Assembly: GCA_023435985.1 (NCBI GenBank)
Contig: JAEZKY010000329.1
Span: 1 to 40,774, forward strand
Reading direction: 5' to 3'
Length of the DNA stretch: 40,774 nt
Source of the DNA: Bacillota bacterium
Lineage (GTDB): Bacteria; Bacillota; Clostridia; Clostridiales; Clostridiaceae
Of this stretch, positions 34,108-40,774 are shown piece by piece. How positions within the stretch are numbered: position 1 is the first letter of the stretch; each line of letters opens with the position of its first letter. The notes beneath the pieces were generated by a model that saw only the letters and a list, made by a program, of their open reading frames with translations, searched no databases and was not told the DNA's origin. A program made the translations under genes and the position numbers.

Positions 34108-34566
34108 ATGAGAGCATTGTTTGGAGTCTTGATTAAAATAGAAAAATTTAGAACCTACTCATTTCAAGATAAGCTTTTAATTTTAAAAGCTTTTTTTATT
34201 ACTGGAATCATGAGAATTATTTTAATATGGATTCCTTTTAAACTACTAAAGAAATATATGGGGGAATATAATGAAGAATCATCATTTTATAGTTATAGAG
34301 AAAATAATAATAGAATAGAGAAGATATGTTGGGCGGTTACAAAGATATCAAAATATACTCCATGGAAAAGCAAATGTTTAGTTCAAGCTCTTACAGCTGA
34401 AAAATTATTATATGATGAAGGGTTTGAATCTACCTTGTATTTAGGCGTGAATAAGAATTTAAAGACAGGTGTTATAGAAGCTCATGCGTGGTTAAGATGC
34501 GGAGAAGTATATGTAACTGGCGGTAATGGAAATGAATTTTTTATAGTTGCGAAATTCAAAAAATGA
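34108..34566 (+). CDS. Lasso-type B2 leader peptidase (transglutaminase-like)
   Basis: B2 proteins cleave the leader from lasso-like precursors using a Cys protease fold. I start at ATG 34108, seven bases after AGGAG (152 residues, usual length); an open frame extends up to 34042 but has no ribosome binding site. The catalytic Cys is C90 in PWKSKCLVQALTAEKLL and the His is H126 in EAHAWLRCG. Between them lies LYLGVNKNLKTGVIEAH, as in the family. The third, acidic residue about 12 positions after the His is not evident; T or G occupies that place. The N-terminal helix region (LILKAFFITGIMRIILIW) is also normal for B2. It lies 84 bases after the precursor. Confidence 0.88.
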   Translation: MRALFGVLIKIEKFRTYSFQDKLLILKAFFITGIMRIILIWIPFKLLKKYMGEYNEESSFYSYRENNNRIEKICWAVTKISKYTPWKSKCLVQALTAEKLLYDEGFESTLYLGVNKNLKTGVIEAHAWLRCGEVYVTGGNGNEFFIVAKFKK

Positions 34567-34584
34567 GATGAAAAGAGGGGGAAC

Positions 34585-35493
34585 ATGAAAAAACATTATT
34601 ATATTGTTTATGGATTAACAATATGTTCAGAAATCCAATTAAGTGAGCTTATTAAAATAAATGAAGATGAAATTATAAATAATAAAATTGACGTAAATAT
34701 AAAATATGACGATGTTCCTGAATATGTAAGTAAAGATATCAGTAGAAAAAGAATGTGTTCCTATAGTTTTAATGAAAGCTGGTTTTATATACATAATACA
34801 GCTATTTATAGGATTTGTAATGGTAAAGAAATTTATGTTAAATATAAAGGCGGAGAAATAGAGGAGATAAAAAATTTTTTACTAGGAGGAGCATTTATTT
34901 GTTTACTATTTCAAAGGAAAACAATAGCAATTCATGGTGGAGGCATAGTAGTAAATGATAAAGGGGTAATAATCACTGGAATGTGTGGAGCCGGAAAATC
35001 AACTTTAACATCAGCATTTAGAAAAAAGGGATACAAATACTTATCTGACGATTTATCAGTAGTAGGAATTACTGAATTTGATAAGATAGAAATTAAGCCT
35101 GCATATCCTCAGCAAAAATTATGCAGAGATGCCGCTATAAAGTTAGGATATAATATTAATGAACTTGTAAAAATAGATAAGGAGAGAGATAAATTTGCTA
35201 TACCGGCAACTGAAGATTTTATTAACTGTCCTAAAAAGGTAAAAGCTATATTTGAAATTATACCAAATGATAATGTGAAAGATATAAAAATAGAAGAAAT
35301 AAAAGGAATGAAAAAGTTCAGTTCTATAATTAATAATCTTTATGAGAGAGATATAGCAAAATGCTATGGAATAGACTCATTTATTAATGTGATTTTAAAT
35401 ATATCCAGAAATATATCATATTATAAATTAATGAGGCCAAGAGAAATGTTCACAGTGGATGAACAGATAGAATTAATTACATCTATAGTATGA
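34585..35493 (+). CDS. HprK-related kinase of lasso-like clusters
   Basis: A 302-residue protein with an HPr-kinase-like C-terminal domain. Key parts are AIHGGGIVVNDKG (H117), the P-loop GMCGAGKST at 132-140 and LSDDLSVVG near 153-161. A basic and acidic C-terminal part follows. The first 100 residues form the variable N-terminal domain seen in HprK-related proteins. In the paeninodin group, the neighbouring kinase phosphorylates a Ser of the peptide. Here the precursor core offers S29 and S31 but has Trp at its C-terminus, so the phosphorylation site, if any, would differ. AGAGGGGG precedes the ATG; the gene follows the peptidase after 18 bases. Confidence 0.88.
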   Translation: MKKHYYIVYGLTICSEIQLSELIKINEDEIINNKIDVNIKYDDVPEYVSKDISRKRMCSYSFNESWFYIHNTAIYRICNGKEIYVKYKGGEIEEIKNFLLGGAFICLLFQRKTIAIHGGGIVVNDKGVIITGMCGAGKSTLTSAFRKKGYKYLSDDLSVVGITEFDKIEIKPAYPQQKLCRDAAIKLGYNINELVKIDKERDKFAIPATEDFINCPKKVKAIFEIIPNDNVKDIKIEEIKGMKKFSSIINNLYERDIAKCYGIDSFINVILNISRNISYYKLMRPREMFTVDEQIELITSIV

Positions 35494-35510
35494 AATTTTA
35501 GATTAATGAA

Positions 35511-35555
35511 AGAGCTATACATTTTAAGATGGATTTAAAATGTATAGCTTTTTAA
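35511..35555. terminator. Bidirectional terminator between the convergent kinase and exporter genes
   Basis: A perfect 15-bp stem pairs 35513-35527 with 35535-35549 around a 7-base loop, with T's on the plus side (35549-35553) and A/T on the other. It touches the stop codon of the minus-strand exporter. Confidence 0.85.
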
Positions 35556-37270
35556 GCTAAGATATTTTTTTGCCATAATTCATTTTTTTTATCTATGATT
35601 ATTTTTTTATTTTCTAACTTTAAAATTCTATCACAAATACGTAAAGCGGATGCTCTATGAGTTATTAGTATACATATTGGTTTAGGTTTTAATTTCGTTA
35701 TTTCTTCAAGAACTTTTAATTCAGTTTGAGAATCTAAAGCGCAAGTAGCTTCATCTAATATTAAGATTGGTTTTTTTCTTAGTAAAGCTCTTGCTATAGC
35801 TAGGCGTTGAGCTTGACCCTCTGAGATACCGAGTCCATTTTCCCCAATGGGGGTGTTAAGATCATTATCTAGTCCATATACGAAATTATAAGAATCAGAC
35901 GCCTTTAAGGCAGCTATAATTTCGTCGTGAGTTATATTAGAATTTCCTAAAGTTAAATTATTTAAAATACTATCAGAAAATAATGTATTTCCTTGTGGTA
36001 CATAGGAAATAAATTGTCTATGAAATGGTAATAGTTTATGCTGATTAATATATATTTCTCCTTTTTGAGGATATAACAATGATAATATAAGTTTAATTAA
36101 AGTAGTTTTGCCTTCACCAGAAGAACCTGTAAGAATTACGATTTCACCAGGATTTATATCAAAAGATATATTGTCGAGAATTTGTTTATTATAGCCATAT
36201 TCAAAAGTTATATTTTTCAATTCAAGATGTATATTACTAAAATTAATGGGTTCTTGTATTAAATTATAGTCATTATTATTATATGAAGCTAAAATGTCAT
36301 TTTCTAATAATACTCCTTCAAGTTCATTTAACCTGCTTATGGCACCCAGTATTGATATTAAACGAGGAAAGGCAGAGCTTAATCCTGATATTGGAGTCTG
36401 TATGTTTGAAAATAATTGAAGTATCGCTACTAGGCTACCAAAATTCGCTATGAAATTATTTTGCGATGAATTAAAGCTAAACCATATGAAGATATAAAAA
36501 TAACTTATCATTGAACTAAGCGAAAAAAAGGTATTTGAAATGCAGGAGAGATAACTTCTTTTAAGCGAGATATATAATCTATGCTTTTGTAGCTTTGATA
36601 ACTCTCTTTTTTGAATATTTTCTAGACAAAAGCTTTTTATTATGGATATATTATTAAAGCTTTCTTGTAAAAATCTATTATAATCAACTTGTTTTTTTTG
36701 AGTCTCTAAATAAAAATGATTTAATTTTCTTCCATATATTTTGCTTATAAATATTAATATGGGAAACAATGTTACTGCTATGAACGCCATCTGTTTAGAA
36801 ATTTTTAAAAGTGCAAAAAATGAGTAGATGAACATTACTGAAAATGAAAAAATGTTAGGAAGCACATCAATTAATACGCTAGATATTGTTTCGGTATCGT
36901 TTGTTATTCGGGTGAGTAATTCTATACTATGGTATTTAGAAATATCTGATAACCTGCCGAGAATTAAATGATTATATATTTTTTGCTGTATTTGATTTCT
37001 TGATTTTTCGTAACCTAAAGTATTTATAATTGTTTGAAGGCAAGATAGAATTAAATTTATGAATAATAAAGCTGCTAGAATGATTAAATATTTTTTTAGT
37101 TTATCTATGTTAGAATTAGTTATAGAATCAATTAAATATTTTGTAATAAGTGCAATATTTACACTCACTGAAGAGTCGATGGAACCAGTTACTATTAATA
37201 AAATAATATAAGGAATTGCATTTGGACATTTATTATAAATCCAATGAATGATAAAAAGAAACTTTTTCAT
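35552..37270 (-). CDS. ABC exporter (fused membrane and ATPase domains) for the RiPP
   Basis: A 572-residue half-transporter typical of D-type exporters in lasso clusters. The N-terminal part, to about residue 310, has six membrane helices. The ATPase domain begins near 345 with Walker A GSSGEGKTT, signature GISEGQAQRLAIARALL, Walker B ILILDEATCALDS and the switch His in ILITHRAS. The signature reads GISEGQ rather than LSGGQ. No C39 peptidase domain is present, consistent with leader removal by the separate B2 protein. It is encoded opposite to the other cluster genes, divergent from the recognition-element gene. Cargo is inferred from context. Confidence 0.9.
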   Translation of the reverse strand: MKKFLFIIHWIYNKCPNAIPYIILLIVTGSIDSSVSVNIALITKYLIDSITNSNIDKLKKYLIILAALLFINLILSCLQTIINTLGYEKSRNQIQQKIYNHLILGRLSDISKYHSIELLTRITNDTETISSVLIDVLPNIFSFSVMFIYSFFALLKISKQMAFIAVTLFPILIFISKIYGRKLNHFYLETQKKQVDYNRFLQESFNNISIIKSFCLENIQKRELSKLQKHRLYISLKRSYLSCISNTFFSLSSMISYFYIFIWFSFNSSQNNFIANFGSLVAILQLFSNIQTPISGLSSAFPRLISILGAISRLNELEGVLLENDILASYNNNDYNLIQEPINFSNIHLELKNITFEYGYNKQILDNISFDINPGEIVILTGSSGEGKTTLIKLILSLLYPQKGEIYINQHKLLPFHRQFISYVPQGNTLFSDSILNNLTLGNSNITHDEIIAALKASDSYNFVYGLDNDLNTPIGENGLGISEGQAQRLAIARALLRKKPILILDEATCALDSQTELKVLEEITKLKPKPICILITHRASALRICDRILKLENKKIIIDKKNELWQKNILA

Positions 37271-37435
37271 GATTAACTCCTTTAAATAAAGTAAAAAATT
37301 ATTATTTTATATTACATAACATTTATAAGATATAATATATCTATTTAAATTAATGGTAAAAAATGCATAATATCTAAAAATTAAAAATAAAATTATATTA
37401 CATATTATTTGTGAAAAGAATAAGGAGTGAAGATT
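37271..37435. promoter_or_regulatory. Divergent promoter region between exporter and recognition-element genes
   Basis: This AT-rich 165-base spacer must drive the exporter leftwards and probably the PqqD-like gene rightwards. A plus-strand TATAAT is at 37331-37336 without a convincing -35. AAGGAG at 37422-37427 is the binding site of the rightward gene. Confidence 0.4.
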
Positions 37436-37711
37436 ATGGTAAAAGTAGATTCTATAATATTTCAAACAAATGAATTTGACGTAGTAGATATAGATAAAGA
37501 AAAAGTGATTATGAATTTGGAAAAAGGAAAATATTTTTCCTTAAATATAATGGGAAGCAGAATTTTAGAAATGATTTATAATAAGACAAGAGTAAAAGAA
37601 ATAATAGAATCATTAACTAAAGAATATGATGTAGAGGAAATAATTTGTGAAAAGTGTGTTTTAGAATACTTAAATGATTTGGAAAAAATAAATTTGATAA
37701 GGGTTATATAG
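37436..37711 (+). CDS. PqqD-like RiPP recognition element (lasso B1-type)
   Basis: A 91-residue protein with the PqqD fold pattern: MNLEKGKYFSLNIMGSRILEMI near 26-47, then a helical part with RVKEIIESLTKEYDVEE and a final helix and strand. Such proteins bind the leader and deliver the precursor to the B2 peptidase. I start at ATG 37436, eight bases after AAGGAG; an in-frame GTG at 37427 lies inside that site. C71 and C74 form a CxxC, not usual as a functional feature. It is separated from the precursor by the exporter gene but clearly belongs to the cluster. A strong terminator follows. Confidence 0.88.
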   Translation: MVKVDSIIFQTNEFDVVDIDKEKVIMNLEKGKYFSLNIMGSRILEMIYNKTRVKEIIESLTKEYDVEEIICEKCVLEYLNDLEKINLIRVI

Positions 37712-37714
37712 AAT

Positions 37715-37773
37715 AAAAAAGTAAGAGTAACATATTCTATTATTTTTAATAGTAAGTTACTTTTATTTTTTTG
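37715..37773 (+). terminator. Long hairpin terminator after the recognition-element gene
   Basis: A 17-bp stem with two G-U pairs (37715-37731 with 37756-37772) encloses a smaller CTATT/AATAG hairpin. The right arm ends in seven T. Confidence 0.8.
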
Positions 37774-37796
37774 AACTTATAATAAAACGGAATAAG

Positions 37797-37825
37797 TTGT
37801 ACCTTGTATTAAATAAGAGTATAAA
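37797..37825 (+). promoter_or_regulatory. Candidate orphan promoter facing the LCP gene
   Basis: TTGTAC (37797-37802) and TATAAA (37820-37825) are separated by 17 bases. No plus-strand gene lies downstream; a transcript would run antisense into the LCP gene. Confidence 0.4.
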
Positions 37826-37940
37826 TTAATAGATTTTAATAGTGTATAAAAAAGAAAGATGAATATTCACATGACGGATTTTTTACATATTCTCAAAAAG
37901 GTGTAGGTGCAAAAAAACGTATACTAGTACTTTGAGATTT

Positions 37941-39002
37941 TTAATCACAATCGTCAAAGATAAAATTATGGATTCTTTTAGCAGTTAAATCTCCATCAAA
38001 TACATAATAATATATTCCATCTATAACTTTTCCATTGCCATCTTCATCACATGGAAATCTATCCTGTAACATAGTAGTGTTTTTTAACGAATTCAAATTT
38101 AGAGCAAGTGAAATTATTTCTGTTTTGTTAAGATTAGTATGAAGTATAGGAAGTATTTCATCTAAGAGTTTAGGATACTGAGTTATTGGAATATCTTTAG
38201 ATTTTTTAAACACCTGATTTAAAACATTTCTGTGTCTTTGAGTTCTCTCAAAATCGCCGCCTTCAGTATATCTTATACGGCAGTATGCTAAAGCCTGAAT
38301 ACCATTAACAAGCTGAATTCCAGGAGATGTAATATTAGAAACATTAATATTATTTTTTTCATTTAGATCATCTATATAGTCATTTATATATTTAAATTCA
38401 TCATTTGTTATAGTTAGGTTAATTCCACCAATGTCATCTATAATTTTAGGCAGTGATGAGAAATTTACAGTTATAAATCTATCCAAATTTAAATTGAAAT
38501 TTGCATTAATAGTTTGGAGGGAAAGTTTTGGGCCACCAAAAGCATAGGCATGATTTATTTTATCCTTTCTATTTATAGTAGGAATAGTAACATAAGAATC
38601 TCTTATTATTGAACTTAATTTTAATTTATTATGTTTATTATCTATTGTGAATATCATAATACAATCTGAACGTCCAGCAGTTCCTTCGACTTCATCGATT
38701 CCAAATAAGGCTATATTAGTTATATTAGGATTAGTTTCTTGAACAGAATTTTCTTCATTATTTGGAGGTGTATCCTCCTGTTTAGAAAAAGTCTCGTTAG
38801 CACCAATGTCGGTTTTATCTATATTAATTTTATTTATCTTGTTTAGATATATATTTAATATAGTTATAAATGCTATGCTAATAAAACAAAATATTAGGAT
38901 TATAAAAAGAAAAAGCTTTTTTAAATTTAAGAGTATTGTTCTATTTTTAATAACCGTATTGATTTTTTTGTCAAGTTTCTGAAAATTATATTTTTTAAAC
39001 AC
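37941..39002 (-). CDS. LytR-CpsA-Psr (LCP) family glycopolymer ligase
   Basis: LCP proteins attach lipid-linked glycopolymers to peptidoglycan outside the membrane. I start at GTG 39002, preceded by AAGGAG nine bases earlier; the open frame continues to 39089 but without a binding site. The 353-residue protein has a basic N-terminus, one membrane helix near 30-52, a Pro/Glu/Asn linker and then the LCP domain. Conserved parts include IALFGIDEVEGTAGRSDCIM, SIIRDSYVTIP, KINHAYAFGGP and DDIGGINL. The Arg-rich AYCRIRYTEGGDFERTQRHR near 250 is also present. It is the natural final enzyme for the polysaccharide made by the upstream locus, although the RiPP cluster lies between. Confidence 0.93.
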   Translation of the reverse strand: MFKKYNFQKLDKKINTVIKNRTILLNLKKLFLFIILIFCFISIAFITILNIYLNKINKINIDKTDIGANETFSKQEDTPPNNEENSVQETNPNITNIALFGIDEVEGTAGRSDCIMIFTIDNKHNKLKLSSIIRDSYVTIPTINRKDKINHAYAFGGPKLSLQTINANFNLNLDRFITVNFSSLPKIIDDIGGINLTITNDEFKYINDYIDDLNEKNNINVSNITSPGIQLVNGIQALAYCRIRYTEGGDFERTQRHRNVLNQVFKKSKDIPITQYPKLLDEILPILHTNLNKTEIISLALNLNSLKNTTMLQDRFPCDEDGNGKVIDGIYYYVFDGDLTAKRIHNFIFDDCD

Positions 39003-39011
39003 TAAATCACA

Positions 39012-39047
39012 CTCCTTAAAGCATGGATATAAAATTATATGCTTTAA
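39012..39047 (-). promoter_or_regulatory. Hairpin touching the ribosome binding site of the LCP gene
   Basis: TTAAAGCAT (39016-39024) pairs with ATGCTTTAA (39039-39047). The minus-strand AAGGAG (39012-39017) overlaps the stem by two bases, so the fold could reduce translation initiation. Confidence 0.4.
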
Positions 39048-39082
39048 TTTAAATAAAATGCGATTTGACAAAATAAAAAATA

Positions 39083-39111
39083 TAGCCAAAAATTAATATA
39101 GGAATTATAAT
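39083..39111 (+). promoter_or_regulatory. Candidate promoter for hom
   Basis: TAGCCA (39083-39088, 4 of 6) and TATAAT (39106-39111) are spaced by 17 bases. A TTGACA at 39065 has no correctly spaced -10. Confidence 0.4.
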
Positions 39112-39161
39112 AAATAGGTATACTATTATTGATAATAGATAGACTTAAAGGGGGCGCGAAA

Positions 39162-40457
39162 ATGAAGAAAGTAAAAATAGCACTACTAGGATTGGGGAAT
39201 GTTGGTCGTGGTGTTTGGATGATTTTAAATTCTAATAAAGAAGAAATCATGAAAAGGTGCGGATACGAAGTTGAAGTAGCAAAAGTACTTGTAAGAGATA
39301 AGAATAAGCAAAGAGGTGTAGATATTCCAAATGAACTTGTAACTACAGATTTTAATGAGATATTAGAGGATGACAGTATTAAAATTGTTATAGAAGTAAT
39401 GGGTGGGATTGAGCCGGCAAGAGGGTATATGCTTAAATGCATGGAGAAGAAAAAGCATATAGTAACTGCAAATAAAATGTTACTTGCAACTGGTGGAGAT
39501 GAACTTTTTGAAAAAGCTGATGATGAAGGAATAATGTTTAGCTATGAAGCAAGTGTAGCTGGAGGAATACCAATAATAAAAGGAATAGATGAAAGTTTAA
39601 CGGCTAATAAAATAGAAACTTTATATGGAATTGTTAATGGTACAACTAATTATATTTTAAGTAAGATGGAGCTTGAAGGTGCTGATTTTGATGATGTTTT
39701 AAAGGAAGCGCAAGAAAAAGGTTATGCAGAAGCTGATCCAACATCAGATATAGAAGGATATGATGCTCAATATAAATTGGCAATACTTGCGTCATTAGCA
39801 TTTGGATCAAAAATAGATGTAAAAAATGTATATAGAGAAGGTATTACAAAAATTGAAGCTGTTGATATGGAGTATGCAAGAGAATTTAAAATGGGAATTA
39901 AATTGCTTGCTATTGCAAAGGAGATTGATGGTAAGGTAGAACTCAGAGTTCACCCAACAATGATTCCAAAGAAGCATCCACTTTCAAATGTTTATGATTC
40001 GTATAATGCAGTATTTATAAGAGGAAATGCAGTTGGAGATTTAATGTTTTATGGAAGAGGGGCTGGTGATCTTCCAACAGGCAGCGCTGTGGTAAGTGAC
40101 ATTGTTTCTATAGTAAGAAATAATGTTGAAACAGAGAATCCTAATCCAGTAGTTAAGAATAACTTGTGGGAAAGAGAAATATTAGATATGGGCTCTATAA
40201 AGAGTAAGTATTATATTAGAGCTACTGTATTAGATGAATCAGGTGTTCTTGGAGAGATAACAGCAATCCTTGGAAGGCATAATGTAAGTATACGTTCAGT
40301 AATACAAAAAGGTGATGAAGAGGACGGTCAAGTAACGATAGTTTTGGTAACCCATAAGACATTTGAAAATCTAATTAGTAATGCTATCACAGAAATTAAA
40401 AATTTAAAATCAGTTAATAAGATAGATAATATAATAAGAATAGAAGATTTTAAATAG
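39162..40457 (+). CDS. hom: Homoserine dehydrogenase
   Basis: Reduces aspartate semialdehyde to homoserine with NAD(P)H, on the path to threonine and methionine. I start at ATG 39162 after AAAGGGGGC; the TTG at 39129 lies upstream of the site. The 431 residues comprise a Rossmann domain (IALLGLGNVGRGVWMIL near 6-22), then VTANKMLLATGG and the catalytic-domain motifs YEASVAGGIPIIKGIDESL and YGIVNGTTNYILSKM. GYAEADPTSDIEGYDAQYK follows. A C-terminal ACT domain (YYIRATVLDESGVLGEITAIL from about 350) probably confers feedback regulation by threonine. It has its own promoter and terminator. Confidence 0.97.
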   Translation: MKKVKIALLGLGNVGRGVWMILNSNKEEIMKRCGYEVEVAKVLVRDKNKQRGVDIPNELVTTDFNEILEDDSIKIVIEVMGGIEPARGYMLKCMEKKKHIVTANKMLLATGGDELFEKADDEGIMFSYEASVAGGIPIIKGIDESLTANKIETLYGIVNGTTNYILSKMELEGADFDDVLKEAQEKGYAEADPTSDIEGYDAQYKLAILASLAFGSKIDVKNVYREGITKIEAVDMEYAREFKMGIKLLAIAKEIDGKVELRVHPTMIPKKHPLSNVYDSYNAVFIRGNAVGDLMFYGRGAGDLPTGSAVVSDIVSIVRNNVETENPNPVVKNNLWEREILDMGSIKSKYYIRATVLDESGVLGEITAILGRHNVSIRSVIQKGDEEDGQVTIVLVTHKTFENLISNAITEIKNLKSVNKIDNIIRIEDFK

Positions 40458-40489
40458 AAACAAAGTATTGAATAAAAAACAAACTAAGG

Positions 40490-40535
40490 AAAGACCAAGT
40501 TTATAATATATATTATAGAATTGGTCTTTTTTTGT
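40490..40535 (+). terminator. Rho-independent terminator of hom
   Basis: AAAGACCAA (40490-40498) pairs with TTGGTCTTT (40521-40529), with an inner palindrome TATAATATATATTATA (40502-40517), followed by more T. Confidence 0.88.
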
Positions 40536-40706
40536 GTAATTTTTTGTTGGAAATTGCACGAAATAAATCTTGTTGAAAATTAAGTAAAATATAGTTGGAA
40601 TATGATATAATTGGAATATAAATATCTAATATAATGTATAAGTTATAAATAATAGAAGATAAGATAATGGATTTGAGTGGAAATAAAAATAATCCTTTAA
40701 AATAAT
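40536..40706 (+). other. AT-rich intergenic region at the right end
   Basis: No gene is visible. TATAAT occurs at 40606-40611, with TTGAAA at 40573-40578 too far away for a standard spacer. It probably contains the promoter of the gene beyond the window. Confidence 0.3.
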
Positions 40707-40774
40707 ATGATGAAATATTTAAGAATATTCTGGCAATTAGATTTTCAGCATACAGAGAACAATTTATTAGACAT
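40707..40774 (+). CDS. Possible start of a gene cut by the right edge
   Basis: From ATG 40707 (or 40710) the frame stays open to the end, reading MMKYLRIFWQLDFQHTENNL and on. There is no strong ribosome binding site, and 22 codons are too few to judge. I do not recognise the product. Confidence 0.25.
   Translation, partial: MMKYLRIFWQLDFQHTENNLLD

Noticed and set aside
37427..37435. GTG start for the PqqD-like protein
   Set aside because: It lies inside the AAGGAG site that serves ATG 37436.
32609..37711. Ordinary lasso peptide cluster
   Set aside because: There is no cyclase gene, and the precursor has no acidic residue in the putative core to form the ring.
1..40774. CRISPR arrays, tRNA or rRNA genes, complete insertion sequences
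   Set aside because: I saw no regularly spaced repeats, tRNA-like cloverleafs, rRNA sequence or transposase frames. This was by eye, so a degenerate element could be missed.

Overview
The window looks like a chromosomal segment of a low-GC Clostridium sensu stricto, possibly near C. beijerinckii or C. butyricum. This rests on the very AT-rich sequence, strong GGAGG-type ribosome binding sites, the clostridial order ruvA-ruvB-queA-tgt-yajC-secD-secF, and hemZ-hisS-aspS downstream. Species assignment is an inference; no 16S gene is present.

Region 1 (1-18.5 kb) is housekeeping, almost all on the plus strand. A membrane-anchored protein is cut by the left edge. Then come Holliday-junction migration (ruvAB), queuosine tRNA modification (queA, tgt), Sec translocation accessories (yajC, a TIGR04086-type membrane protein, secD, secF), a RecJ-like protein that has lost its metal-binding motifs, apt, the bifunctional (p)ppGpp enzyme rel, dtd, a metallo-beta-lactamase-fold hydrolase, hemZ, hisS and aspS. 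Intergenic gaps carry short dispersed hairpins and GTTAACTG motifs. The SCIFF peptide/maturase pair expected between the TIGR04086 gene and secD is absent.

Region 2 (18.5-21 kb) is a small variable stretch: an unrecognised minus-strand gene, a DUF554 membrane protein and an internally deleted PhzF-family pseudogene.

Region 3 (21-32.5 kb) is a Wzx/Wzy-type surface polysaccharide locus. It has an initiating sugar-phosphate transferase, three GT4 glycosyltransferases, a hexapeptide acyltransferase, a radical SAM protein with a Cys-rich C-terminus, a Wzy-like polymerase, a Wzx flippase, a VanZ-like protein and a Wzz/CpsD-type control pair. A LytR-CpsA-Psr ligase at 38-39 kb probably belongs to the same function.

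Region 4 (32.6-37.7 kb) sits between CpsD and the LCP gene and is the most interesting part. It encodes a lasso-peptide-like RiPP system: a nucleotidyltransferase, a 50-residue precursor, a B2-type leader peptidase, an HprK-like kinase, an ABC exporter and a PqqD-like recognition element. No asparagine-synthetase-like lasso cyclase is present. The precursor has no Asp or Glu after residue 19, so the macrolactam that defines a lasso peptide cannot form on an acidic side chain. It carries an N-C-K-C-P motif and ends in a Pro/His/Trp-rich tail (WNPWWWWPW). It may be a different peptide class built from lasso leader-processing and tailoring parts.

Region 5 (39.1 kb to the end) holds homoserine dehydrogenase (hom), its terminator and an AT-rich end with a possible cut-off reading frame.
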